64,000 nucleotides of DNA. It comes from Siphonodentalium dalli. Taxonomy: Eukaryota; Mollusca; Scaphopoda; Gadilida; Siphonodentaliidae. This document shows positions 1 through 10,529 of the stretch, piece by piece. The notes beneath the pieces were generated by a model. It saw nothing but the letters and a program-made list of their open reading frames with translations, did no database searches and was not told the origin of the DNA. The stretch's first letter is position 1. Every line of letters begins with the position of its first letter. The stretch covers positions 236,613,815 through 236,677,814 of the forward strand of contig CP136061.1 in the NCBI GenBank assembly GCA_032622095.1, given 5' to 3'. The position numbers and the translations under genes were made by a program.

Positions 1-1180
1 CAAAAGACATCGTTTTATGTTTGTTTAATGTTCCCTATTTTCGAGGTAGTCCGTAAATTCGCATTTTTGGAAGTTTGTTTCCAATTAACTCCGGTTTGAT
101 GGGTTTTGTGAACACGATTTTCACAGTTAATTAGGCTAATGACTCATTGAATTAAATTAATGACTGCAAGTAATAGAAAATACAAGATAATTTTGCATAT
201 TTGGAAAGACCAATGCAAAGAAATCACTGTGGTCCAGGAAAAAAATAAAATTACGTTCGGCAAAAATTAGGGTCGGGGTTTTGAACATGGGTCGGTCGGG
301 TTAGCAGAAACACGGTATAATTTTTTTTAGGCCTCATATTTATTTGAGCACAGTTGAAAATAAAATGAAAAGCCACCCCCCCCCCCCAACGCCCCTATTT
401 GTTTCACCAGAAACACAGGTATATATATTTTTTAGCCTTACCGTGTAAATCAAAGCAATTTTATTTCCCAATGTTTCATTTTTGGTGAAAATTACAAATG
501 GCTTTTTCCGTTTGGACAGACACAAAATGCGGAAAACACACCACCTGATGGTTATAAACCAACATAGCGGTACAATAAAGGTTGAAGCCATGTCACTCTG
601 ACTCTGAGTCCTGTTGAGATATATCCGATCGATAATTAATCTGTAATCACTCAATTAGTTCTATCAACTCTCATGTAATTGTGTTTACACAACATTTTGC
701 CATAAAAACACTGTCTCGTTAAGGAAGTCTGGATTCCCCCACAGGCCCATGTTATGTCATTACACCTGGGACAAGTAACACCGGACATGCGAGAAAAGTC
801 GGCACAAAGTCGCCCCAAAATCACCACCGGTGCGAATTGTCTCCTGACGGAGTAGTCACAGATCCCACGGGTGGATGAGGAAGTTGTTAAAATTAATAAA
901 AATAAAATAAATAAAAGCCAAATTGATGATAAAAATCTTTTAATATTTGTTTTAGTTTCGAGTAGACAGACCTTGGTGCAATACTCAATAGTCAGTTTTG
1001 GCTATTAAGTAGCCAAATTGGAGAATTACACAGACCTGATAGTAATGTTTGTACTCTTAGGTGTCTAATATTATAAATATTGAATTAAAAAAAAAAATTG
1101 CAAGCTGTCATTTTCAATTTCCGGGGAAAAAATAGAATCGCAACAGTGCAGTTGTGAATATGAAAGTTAAGCGTCCTCAC
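1..1180. other. Upstream intergenic DNA, no gene seen
   Basis: AT-rich sequence upstream of the AP4B1-like gene. The only structure seen is a run of C at about 374-387 and A/T runs. The short open frames here show no recognisable protein and look like chance. Confidence 0.5.
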
Positions 1181-1501
1181 CTCCGCCTCCTGGGCTAATT
1201 CCATACGCTGCCATGGATCCGCTAGTGGGGCAAGCGGCATCTTCGGGGTGAAGAGAGGAATTTTGAAAAAAGTAGTCGGAGCTTCCTCTCAGTGTGTACT
1301 TTTTTCCCCTTCAAAACCTCCCAATATGGCGCTGGATCCACAACGAGGCCAAACTTTCTAGTGACGTCACGTCAAGCAGGTGCGCGGAAGTCACCGGTGT
1401 TTCAGAAATTGTTGTCTGCAGAAAAATGTACCCGGGTTTGTGAATCTAGCCGGTGACGCTATTACTGTATTTAGTTGCAGACTAGTTTATTTGTTGTGAT
1501 C
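1180..1501 (+). promoter_or_regulatory. Probable CpG-containing promoter of the AP4B1-like gene
   Basis: This block just before the start codon is richer in G+C and CpG than its surroundings. It holds a cluster of motifs typical of housekeeping promoters: a YY1-like AATATGGCG (1323-1331), a perfect palindromic CRE TGACGTCA (1362-1369) and an ETS/GABP-like GCGGAAGT (1384-1391), all within 180 bp of the ATG at 1502. No TATA box is evident. The motifs are seen directly; promoter function is inferred from position and clustering. Confidence 0.5.
1362..1369 (+). promoter_or_regulatory. Palindromic CRE (CREB/ATF site)
   Basis: Perfect TGACGTCA octamer 133 bp upstream of the AP4B1-like start codon, 15 bp before an ETS-like GCGGAAGT. 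Perfect CREs are rare by chance in AT-rich DNA, and the position fits a core promoter site. Confidence 0.5.
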
Positions 1502-1609
1502 ATGGACAGATATTGTCATTATTTGATCGACGCTTCACAGGTTAACGCCCAGTTATTAACTACAACGGCACTTAATGACCCATCGGTGTGTCACAATGTT
1601 TTCAAACAG
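1502..1609 (+). CDS. AP4B1: AP4B1-like coding exon 1
   Basis: The ATG at 1502 opens 36 codons ending ..HNVFKQ, followed by a donor (CAG|GTGATT). Joined to exon 2 it reads NVFKQ-IYQSRGHNEDM, which lines up with the helix at the same place in human beta4 (NVIQRVIRYMTQG). The frame stays open, the phases agree (0/0) and a promoter-like block lies immediately upstream, so this start is preferred over the internal Met at 16050. Confidence 0.8.
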
Positions 1610-1745
1610 GTGATTTGAAATATTATTTTTTATTTCATATTTTTATTTTTATATTTTTATGTTTATCACTATCAGCACTGCCACTCATCACAGATCAGGT
1701 CAACCAGGCACATGGAGTGTGGACACATCTTGTATTCAACTATTA

Positions 1746-2955
1746 CCCTGCTGGACAAAACAAGTGTCCATTGGCACCACTGTGTATTTGCCGTTCGGCC
1801 GCAGTGTCAGTTTGTAACCACAGTTGAGCACCGCGGCCGAACAGCAAGTACACTGTGGCAGAAAGACAACTACACAGCAGCCGAACGGCATGTACACCGT
1901 GGTTAGATTTCTGGTTTGTATCGTCTTTTTTCAGTTTAATGGACTTGCACCGCGGCAACTACACCATGGCCCAACGGCAAGTACACTGCGGCCCAACTAG
2001 AGCCCGAAGCCGCCATCGCACGCCGCCGCCGCCAGCCATATTGGCCACAAGCCGTCGCCAGCCATATTATCTCTAACGCCAGCCACATTTAAAAATCTCC
2101 GCCACCAGAATTGTAAAATGGCTGAGCCATGTGCATGGGCTTATATGTCAAGCACAACTGTACTGTGAATCGCAAAGAACTAAACCGCATTTCCTAATAT
2201 TGGCATATACTTGCATGGACACGGCATGGTTGTTATATTATCAGAACACCGGGCCCCTTAGTGTGGAATAGACTACCCCAATGCATGCTTTCATATAACT
2301 GAATGGGCGCATCCATTCGGTATTGAAAGGGTTAAAATATAAATTGTTTATATCGACAACACCCAGTCTCGGACATCGCTGGCATTTGTCAATATATATT
2401 ACACATAGTTTGAAATATTATATATCATTACTATCGGGTTCATCATTCAATGATGCATGCATATATCGCAAGATGGCAGTGATGGTAGCAGTCTGAAGTC
2501 GACAGAAGTCCCAAATGTAACTACTTATACCGATTAGATGGGAAACTACATAGTATATCCATACCAGTCCTTCGTGAATTTTCGCCATAATGGAAAAGCC
2601 CAACATCAAAAGATTACGTGTGGTCTGGAATTCTACGGGTTCACCACAAACGCTAAAAAAACGGCGTCTATAACCGGTAACAGGGGATTAGGAACATTTC
2701 GGAAACGAGAATACACTGAATGACAACATCTCAGCCGCCATATTTCGTCAGCCACGAACGTCGTGACTGAGCCGGCTTAGCTAGCTAACCAGCCACGAAA
2801 ATCGGTTGAGCCAGCCATGAAAACTATTTGTCGTGGCTTCGGGGTCTAGGCCCAACTGTAGTTAGCCGGTGGAGCCGCAGTGTAGTTGCATTTCAGCTGT
2901 GGTGGCAACGCTAACCGCACCGCGGTTAAGTGGACACTTGTTTTGTCCAGCAGGG
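1746..2955. mobile_element. TA-flanked MITE, host of a nested hAT-like element
   Basis: The ends are inverted copies of CCCTGCTGGACAAAACAAG (left from 1746, right arm ending 2955), each bordered by TA (1744-1745 and 2956-2957). That is the signature of a Tc1/mariner-type non-autonomous element. Removing the nested element and one target copy leaves about 350 bp. The interior has short repeated pieces such as GCAAGTACACTG and CCGAACGGCA. It encodes nothing recognisable. Confidence 0.65.
1998..2848. mobile_element. hAT-like non-autonomous element, copy 1 (851 bp)
   Basis: It begins TAGAGCCCGAAGCC and ends GGCTTCGGGGTCTA, inverted repeats with one mismatch. It is bordered by a perfect 8-bp duplication GGCCCAAC (1990-1997 and 2849-2856). 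An 8-bp duplication with TAG..CTA ends is typical of the hAT superfamily. A second copy lies at 61546-62394 with a different 8-bp duplication. No transposase is encoded. It is nested inside the TA-flanked MITE at 1746-2955. Confidence 0.8.
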
Positions 2956-3046
2956 TATAGTTAATAGTTATATATCAACTATAATAGTTAACTTATATGG
3001 ATATTGTTATATTTGTTTTGTGAATTCAATACAGTCGAAAGTAGGG

Positions 3047-3320
3047 AAGTCATTAGCGAGGTGTAGCATGCTGGTCTCTCGGTCAGATACCAAATTAAGT
3101 TTGTCAGGCTGAAAAATCTCACTCGAGATTAATGTATAAAAATCTGAATGCAAAATGCCAACTTCCCCCATTACAACATTTGTGCAGGTATGTTGTCGTG
3201 GGTTCAGACGCTGTCTGATCAAGCGCAGACATTAATGGCTGACCCGTGTACATGCCTCGGTGTGCACGTTAAAGAAAGCTATACTGGAGTCACCACAGCC
3301 ACAGGGTTATAAAGTTACTC
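3047..3320 (+). mobile_element. tRNA-derived SINE-like sequence
   Basis: The left part (AGCGAGGTGTAGCATGCTGG, then TCTCGGTCAGATACC) resembles a tRNA D-arm with a pol III A box. Further on, GTGGGTTCAGAC resembles a B box, and GTGCACGTTAAAGAAAGC resembles a core seen in widespread molluscan/metazoan SINEs. The A-to-B distance is too long for a plain tRNA head, so the copy is probably interrupted or rearranged. Not an active tRNA gene. Confidence 0.4.
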
Positions 3321-3392
3321 GGCCATGGTAGCACCTGGACCAGTGCATGACTACATGTGCATCTATAATTTAGAATTGGTTCCTGCACTGAA

Positions 3393-3734
3393 ATATCTAT
3401 AGTACTAAGTAGATCACGTCATGAATCTCTAACGTCCGTAGAGATCAAATTCCAACAGTATACACAAAACCTGGGAACTTTTTGAAGTTTTGACAGCGGC
3501 TCACAAATGTCATGGAAAAGCATGCAATTTTAAGTTGGGAACTTTATTAAGGAACAGATACGTAGTAATTAAGAAATATATATATACATGTATTCCCCGC
3601 GTTATTTTTCGACTTTATAAGGTTCCCTGTCAAAACTTCAAAAAGTTCCCAGGTTTTGTACTGGTGGAATATGATCTCTAAGGGCATTAGCCAGAGTAGA
3701 GATTCATGGCATGATCTACTGGTACTTATAGATA
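3393..3734. repeat. Foldback element with arms of about 105 bp
   Basis: The left arm (3393-3494) and right arm (3629-3734) are imperfect inverted copies. Both contain the stretch AAAACCTGGGAACTTTTTGA and the sequence around ATGAATCTCTA. The loop is about 134 bp. Probably a MITE; target duplication not resolved. Confidence 0.65.
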
Positions 3735-6028
3735 CAGATACAATTAAGAGCCATAACCCAACATCATATTTCACAAAATTAATTAAAAAACAGTGTCGTA
3801 AGTGGGGAAGATTCAGCTCAAGCAGTCTGATCAAAATCATGCTCAAGACTTAAAACTTATATATCCCCTGCATGAAGCCATTATCAGACCTGTGTGAGTG
3901 AAACCACCAATCGATCTATAATAGCTCGATTGGGCTAAAATAGACTGATTAGTATTTCACAGCCAGCGTGCATCTTGGATTGGGGGGGGGGGGGCAGTTT
4001 CTGCTATATAGCAATAGTACTCAGGAATGATTTTTCTAACAAAATTTATCCCAAAGGTAACAAATCAGTTTCGACCAATTAGGGCTATTCACTCAGAGTA
4101 TTTTAATAGGTTTCAAAAATATGAAAGATCTATCTATAAGACAAGTACTATTAAAATACATGTAGTACTTGATTGTGTAATGTAGTTTCATTAAACATTT
4201 TGCTTTGTAAATAGTTTTTATTTAATGACGATGTGTGAAGGTAGCCATTGACTATGGTGTCGCATAGTGTAATCCAGGTCGAAGAGAAAAACATCACCTT
4301 ACTTAACTGGACATGGTACACGGCAATAAGTAACTTAGTTGGTGTTAGCCTTATCACCAAATACATGTAACCCACCGAACCTACACAGTAGTCAAAGACA
4401 GTCCTATTTTTATTCACAAAAATCTCCAGTGTATTTTAACTTCTAGTGGAATACATGTACCTGCTGTCTAGCTCACTATGACCTACCGCTATTCTAATTT
4501 TTTTAAATAATGTATTTTTTAAATCAGTAGTTTGTGATTGTAGAACTTGTATGGGTGTGTTCCGGTCTCTCATGTGGTCTGAACCCATTGGGGACCATAA
4601 TGGAAATAAAAGTTTTAGGACTGTTTTCTTATGCTATCCCCAATGGTTTTTGGTCACCAGTTAGTGCCGGACAAATACTTTACAGTATTATACCCCAAAT
4701 AAATGCCATTCTCATGCTGGGCTTTGGTTGCATGGGGAAGAAGCTATGTGCCATATAGTATATCCCACCCTTCTTTCCAGACCTGAGTCCAGTATTTAAA
4801 ACATTTATTCTACATCTTACTTAAACTGTTAACCTGGTATGTGTTATATTACTTATATGTCATGCATTCCATTTGTTATTTTATGTTTACATGTAGGTTA
4901 TCTAACATTTAATATTTTCCAAAAGACCATTGAAACATATATTGTCTTATCTAATCTTATACTAAATCGGCACCATGTTGTTTTTGTGATGAAATATCAT
5001 GCCTCGATCTTGAAAATGAGTAATCGTAATTACACATGATTTGGAAGTCCAATAACATTCAATTGGTCTAGTATTGTAATGAAGAGCGATTGAGTGATCA
5101 TATAGAATGGCATACTTTGTGTCATTATTTATAACTAAAATAAGCCAGCGCAAAAGATTGCAAAACCAATTTTATATCTGGAGACTGTTCATTTGCTGTA
5201 TAGTTATGAGTGTAATTTGGATTCACAAAAACAGGGAAATTGTGTATTTATGGGAGGCCGTTTTAACGTTTATTGATAACTGAACTTATGCATAATAAAA
5301 TTTGCGCTCAAGCACAACTAAATTGAGCTTAATACACTTAATTGCAATTCAATTGCACTCAAGCAGAATTACTTAGATATACACCCAATTGCTCTTAAGT
5401 GCAAATGAAATCTGCAATAGCCATAACAGGTTTTCCCTTTGAAGATCATACATGTGGTTCTTAATCAGGTTGGGCTGGTTGTTTTGTTTTTTAAAAGAAT
5501 CTCGCTAGATATGTGCCCTCTTGTTCTAGGGTCTTTGCACTTTTTACTTCCTTTGATATTGTATCCTCTGTGAGTAATGTTGTACACTTCTAATAGATCA
5601 CCTCAAACACGTCTATATTTGATTGACATAAGTCCGAGTTTACATAACCTTTCTCCGTATGGAAGTTTGCGACATTGTAAAATCATTTTTGTTGCTCTGC
5701 GATTGGTCGCTTCAAGAGCCTTTCATATGAGAGACTTTCTAGCATATTCATTGGAAATTTAGATGTAAAGCAATGTTGATAGCTGTTTTCCAACTTTTGT
5801 GGGTCATTTCGGTAGATTGGTTAAAAAAACGGTGACCAAGTAATAAATAATACACCCAATCTTATTTTGATCAGTGTTTATATGCAGAAAATTTACTGAA
5901 CCCATGCCCTAGTTAAATGACAACTCCATCATGGTGACTAATGTTCCCCTGGAGTAATTCTCTGCAATTAATATGCTAAACACTCAAAATGCATATCTGA
6001 ATCTCACCTAGTGTTGACACATTCCACT
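3735..6028. other. AP4B1 intron 1, no feature recognised
   Basis: AT-rich intronic DNA with a run of 13 G at 3982-3994. Around 5305-5405 there are degenerate copies of a palindromic motif (TTGCGCTCAAGCACAA-like) that is abundant at 54.6-57.7 kb. No exon or complete element was identified. Confidence 0.4.
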
Positions 6029-6243
6029 AAAAGGGGTACTGTACACTAAATCTGGACATTTATGGGACCATCTCCTTTTATACTCAACAGAATTATGCAA
6101 CAGATGAATGAATTTGAGCCATGGATTAGTGCAAACTATACTCATGCGCTCTATGATGCAAACAACATGGTAATTACAATGAAAATGAGTTTATGACTCA
6201 AAGGAGATAATCCTATAAATTGCCGGATTTAGTCCCCCTTTAA
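6029..6243. repeat. Short foldback MITE-like sequence
   Basis: The ends are imperfect inverted repeats: AAAAGGGG.. then CTAAATCTGG and ATCTCCTTT on the left, mirrored by AAAGGAGAT.. CCGGATTTAG.. CCCCCTTT on the right. About 215 bp in all. No flanking duplication was established. Confidence 0.45.
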
Positions 6244-6457
6244 GTATAACTAAAGTCCATATATTATCCAAATGCAAAGAGAGATCGGAGTCCAAAAATG
6301 ATCACACATGAAAAAAACTGACCACCGGGTCATGGGTTCTGTGTGTGATTGACTGTGAACTCTACACACAGTAAACCAGGCAAGTAGTCTGGTCGATAAA
6401 CTAGAATTTTAGGGTCAACCTAGATTAAATTTGGACTAAGTTGTTTTCTATTCCATT

Positions 6458-6957
6458 AACATATCCAAAATCCGCTAAAATCCACTTTGAGCATTTTCTT
6501 TAATCCAAGATGGCGTCCATGATGTCAGTTGGTATCGATAAAATTCTGAATTTCGGTGGTAGGTGCGCCAACTAATACCAAATTAGTAATAAAATAATAT
6601 ACACACAAACAATGCTTAGTCGTAAACCATCTTCGTAGAATGTCTGTCCCAATATGGCCGCCAAAATGGACAAAATCGAATGAAATTTACAATTTGTGGA
6701 AAATTTAATAGCTAGTCATACAAGAACAAACAAGCCCTCGAATTATACGAGGAAGAATGATTTCAGAGTATAAGGGAATCTTTTAATAATAGATGAAAGA
6801 ATTCTCTCTAATGTATCACTCTAGAGAGCAAACGAAAGCCATGTCTCATACAAAGATTAAATATGGACTTTTTTTAAAACCTACTTCACAAGGTTGAAAA
6901 ATGGGCATTTTTAAAATCTCTGTAAAAAGTTTGTTCAAAGCGGATTTTGGATATGTT
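6458..6957. repeat. 19-bp inverted repeat pair about 460 bp apart
   Basis: AACATATCCAAAATCCGCT (6458-6476) recurs as its exact reverse complement at 6939-6957. The enclosed sequence is non-coding and contains AAGATGGCGTCCATG and AATATGGCCGCC. Possibly an old element of which only an internal arm is visible. Confidence 0.4.
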
Positions 6958-6989
6958 GTAGAGGATATATTCCTCTTCAAAATTGAATA

Positions 6990-7710
6990 ACAAGAGGCCG
7001 ATCACGATCGGCAGATGTTAACCCATCCATTGGCGATAGTAAATTACTATGATCGGAATCATAAATGAGAGTTTTGATGTTGAATTATAGAGTATACTGT
7101 TATGTACTACCTTACTCGTATTTAAATTCGCGCAGTACTATTTTTCGCGCACCCATCGATGCGCGAATTTAAAACTGAGCGAAAAATAATACGACTCCCA
7201 AGTTTAATCTAAACCACAGTCCATATGTAATACAAGATTGCTATGTTTCGGAGTTTACATATATTATGAACGATTGAATAGACAATTACGCCTATACATG
7301 TATGCATATATTTACCTTCGGCTATAAACCGCTATTAAGACATAGACATTGTTGAAATGATTGTATACGAAATACTAATAGTCCAGGTGGTCACATAATT
7401 ATGATGTACATGTATGTAGTTGCTAGTTTGTCTACACGATGTCTACGCGATGGTGTTTAATTTACACATATATATATATACTATCTCCAGCAATGACTAA
7501 GAACCGAAACTCATCACCTCCAAGATATACGAAAATATCACAGAAATAATACGAAAATAGTTTTCTCAGTTTTGAATTCGCGCAGCTAGGTGCGCGAATT
7601 TAAAGTGCGCGAATTCAAAACTGAGCGAAAAATAGTACTGCGCGAATTTAAATACGAGTAAGGTATTATAGACAAATGTACATAAAACAAATTATTGGAA
7701 TTTATGGGTC
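6990..7710. repeat. GGCCGATCACGATCGG repeat family, copy 1 (interrupted)
   Basis: This copy shares AGAGGCCGATCACGATCGGC, then CAGATGTT AACCCATCC, with copies at 42499 and 45452. It is split by the TA-flanked element at 7110-7663. The flanking halves (..GAGTATACTGTTATG and GACAAATGTACATAA..) are contiguous in the 45.5-kb copy, which serves as the empty site. Confidence 0.6.
7110..7663. mobile_element. TA-flanked MITE with perfect 40-bp inverted ends (554 bp)
   Basis: The left end CCTTACTCGTATTTAAATTC.. and the right end ..GAATTTAAATACGAGTAAGG are perfect inverted copies for about 40 bp, bordered by TA (7108-7109, 7664-7665). GCGCGAATTTAAA-type motifs recur subterminally in both orientations. 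It sits in a repeat whose uninterrupted form is at 45.5 kb. The perfect ends suggest recent movement. Tc1/mariner-like by target site; no ORF. Confidence 0.75.
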
Positions 7711-8473
7711 ACTCGCATTTATATAAGAGAATTCACTGGTACAGGATCGGTAATGCTGCACCACCACAGCCTTGGGTTAAATGTGAAAAAGGTGACTTGG
7801 ACATGGAATAATTGGGTTAAGAGAGTCCAATTTAAGTTTACAATGATATCTCAAATTCTACCAACAACACCCATCAAGATAAAGACACCTCACTGCTGAC
7901 CGATTAATATCAATTATATAGCAGAGCTGTCAACAAATCACAGACATAGTTTATATTGATGCTGGAATCTCTATTAATACAATAACATTTATAATGACCT
8001 CAGATCATCTGTAGAGTTATATATTCAGCTGTGCAATGCAGCACCCAGCTATCTTTTAAAAGCACTGTTTTATCAGGAAATCTTTCACAGACTGTCCATC
8101 ATAATTAACTTGTCTGTGGGATACAGTCTATCACCAAATAAATAACATTCTATTAACCAGTGGCAGTCTATATAGTACACTCCAATATTGTGAACTACAC
8201 ATGTGTTTTTTATCAGATATCAGGAGGAATTCTGTTATTTAACTGCTACTTGACATTAATGGGGGATCGGTGCTGTATGCAAAAATGGCTCGGTGGTGTA
8301 ATGGCACCGTAACACTATTAATGTATGGGTTCATTATTAAATATTTAAAGGGACACATTGGGAACCTTTTTATCAACTTGTATCATAATCATAAATATCT
8401 AAATGAAAACAAATGAAATAGTCAATGACATTTTTTTTAATTATAATATTATAAAAGTTAAAAATAAATCTAA
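7711..8473. other. AP4B1 intron 1, left flank of the Ngaro element
   Basis: AT-rich sequence. 7707-7750 contains a degenerate piece of the CTCTTATATATGCGAG repeat family. The bases TAA at 8471-8473 abut the element and are shared with its other junctions. Nothing else was recognised. Confidence 0.4.
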
Positions 8474-8671
8474 TGCACCCAGGGCCGATAAGGTTCGGGG
8501 TGATTTATGTGGTTCTTTGATCCTGTCATCCGGCAGACATTCCGGATTTTCGGTACGATCCGTTCCGTATCGGCCGAACTTAAAAGTCCGCATTTTACAT
8601 CCGCCCGGAATGCTGCCTCCTTCCGGTAACTGAAAAAAGCAATTCACTCTTGAATTATATGCATCGCGCTC
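8474..8671 (+). repeat. Ngaro split repeat A1 (198 bp)
   Basis: Left terminal repeat, starting TGCACCCAGGGCCG and ending GCATCGCGCTC. By eye it is identical over all 198 bp to A2 at 13630-13827; the sequences diverge at 8672/13828. Confidence 0.9.
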
Positions 8672-8866
8672 GGTTGTGTCGTCAATTCCTATCTGTTTCC
8701 ATCCGTCACCGTGTTTCTTCACCAGCCTTCATTTATTCGTCTATCATCTTGTTCCTTGTGCGCTCTGTCTGCGTCCTGTTCCGTCGGCGTTACCTATTTT
8801 CGTGGGTCGTGCACGTGTTTTTCCCTGTTTGTGTTTGTCGTTCGGTGGCATTCCCGTATTTCTCCT

Positions 8867-10529
8867 ATGGTTCGTACAGGATCTCGCGGTCGGGCCCGCG
8901 ACCGTTCGTCTCGTAGCAGTCGCAAGGATGCGTCTACCAGCTCGTCTCGTGCTGGTCCTGCTTCCAGTGCCCGTGTTAGGCCTTCTTCTCGGGTTTTCGG
9001 CCAGTGTGTCATCTGTGGCTGATTCACGGGTGCGCGGCCGTGGTCAGCATTCGCGTGGCAGGCCTGCTCGTGGCTCTGGACGGGGATGCCACGCCTCTCG
9101 TGGCCGGATTTCCCATTCTCGTGGCCGCGATCCTGTTCGTCAGCCTCGTTGTCAGCCCAGTCGTCAGTCTCGTCGCCAGGCTAGTCGCCGACAGGACGTT
9201 TTCTGCGCTATGAATCCAGGTCACCACTAGCGTCTCCTTTGTCGTCCTGTCCCCGCCGCAGTTCTGATGACAGCTCCACTTCTCTCCGCCGCCGCGTGTG
9301 GCTTCAGTGATACACCGACCGAACGCTCCGGCAAGAGACAGAACTGATCCGGGTAATGCCTTATTTAGCTTTCCATCCTCGCTGGTCTCCCCTTGGGACG
9401 CCCCCTTGCCGATTCCTACGGCGGCAGATGGCCTTGGCTCTCACGTTTCCCGATCTTCGCGACAAAATTTTCTGGGGGCGTCGTGCTTCCGGGCGAATCC
9501 GTGTTGCGCCCAAGGCTTAAAATAAGTGGTCTGATATGGCCAATTGTCAGACACCAAATTCAAATTTTTATAGGTTGTCAGGCTCTGCTTTGAAACTGTC
9601 TGACATAATGTCTGGTTGAGAAATTGATGTATTTTTATGAAAATATCACTGGTAATGTGATATTTTGCAAAAATTTATAGAGCATGCTGTTAAATGAAAT
9701 TGGATTGCATAATTTATGGATCCAGTAACACCACTGGGATCAGAGCAATTGAAGACTTCTATAACCTTAGAATTGAAATCGGCAAGTATGTTTAATGTTG
9801 TCGAGGTGGGGCAGATTTGCATTAAAAAAAAGTGATAATTGAGAAGAGGAACATCATTGGGGGATTATACATCATTATTAGTTTAAATTGGTATTATTAT
9901 GGGTGATAAAATAGACATGTCAGGCCTCATTTCTAAATGTCAGACCATGTCTGTTTGGTGCCTGACGAAATGTCAGATAGTCAAATAAAAATTATTTTAA
10001 GGTTTGGTTGCGCCAGGCGGGCATGCTGCTCCAATAACGTCTGTTGACTCGTGGACCGATGCTTTTCTCACTTTCGTTTCGGTGTACCTCGACGTTCACC
10101 CTGAATCGTCGGCCCAGCCCCTTTTGCGTTACCTGCGCACCATTCGTTGGGCGGCGGCTAAATGTGGAGGATCTGTCTGGCGGGTGTACGATCCCCAATT
10201 TCGGTTGAAGTGGGATGAAAATACAGCTACTCCTTGGGAGACCATCGACCCTAACATTTGGCTGCTGGTCATGACGCCCCAGGTTCGGCAACCTCCGCAG
10301 CCGACTCCGCCCCCGGTTCGTGCCTCCGGGCCCACGCGTCCGGGCCATCCCAGTCCCGTCTGTTTTGAACTCAACGCCGGCCTCTGCTCCTGGCCAAACT
10401 GTCGTTTCGACACATCTGCAACATCTGCTCAGAGCCTCATGCCGCAACCGCTGCCCATGGACAAGACTTTCGTCGCTCAGCCCGCGACGGTCGCCAGCCA
10501 CGTCTACCAGCTCACCCCTTCCGCCATTA
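8867..10529 (+). pseudogene. Ngaro gag (frameshifted, interrupted by a MITE)
   Basis: The likely start is the ATG at 8867, opening an Arg/Ser-rich basic segment (MVRTGSRGRARDRSSRSS..) that stops at 9022. An RG/RQ-rich continuation is in another frame (about 9025-9230). Pieces of a conserved Gag block (DGLGSHV, then LRDKIFWG, then LPGES) are spread over three frames at 9420-9500. A 476-bp TTAA element interrupts at 9521-9996. The C-terminal Gag part is intact in the frame of the RT ORF at 10004-10405 (FVSVYLDVHPES.., WRVYDPQFRLKWDE). A Cys/His cluster follows, starting CFELNAGLC (10361) and continuing in a different frame after about 10405 (HICNIC..H), so one more indel is present. That frame stops at 10527-10529. 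Confidence 0.7.
9521..9996. mobile_element. TTAA-flanked MITE inserted in gag (476 bp)
   Basis: An AT-rich block inside the GC-rich element, bordered by TTAA on both sides (9517-9520, 9997-10000). Its ends are inverted: AATAA..GTCAGACACCAAA on the left, TTTGGTGCCTGAC..TTATT on the right. GTCTGACA/TGTCAGAC motifs recur internally. A TTAA duplication points to piggyBac-type mobilisation. It must be younger than the Ngaro insertion or its progenitor. Confidence 0.7.

Noticed and set aside
8287-8345. Possible tRNA gene (GGTGGTGTAATGGCACC.. then GGGTTCATTATT)
   Set aside because: Resembles A and B boxes but no cloverleaf or acceptor stem could be formed; at most a decayed tRNA-like relic.
8676-9230. 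184-codon frame as the Gag protein
   Set aside because: Its first half is hydrophobic, unlike Gag, and its start precedes the better ATG at 8867 in another frame; only its last third looks like the Gag continuation.
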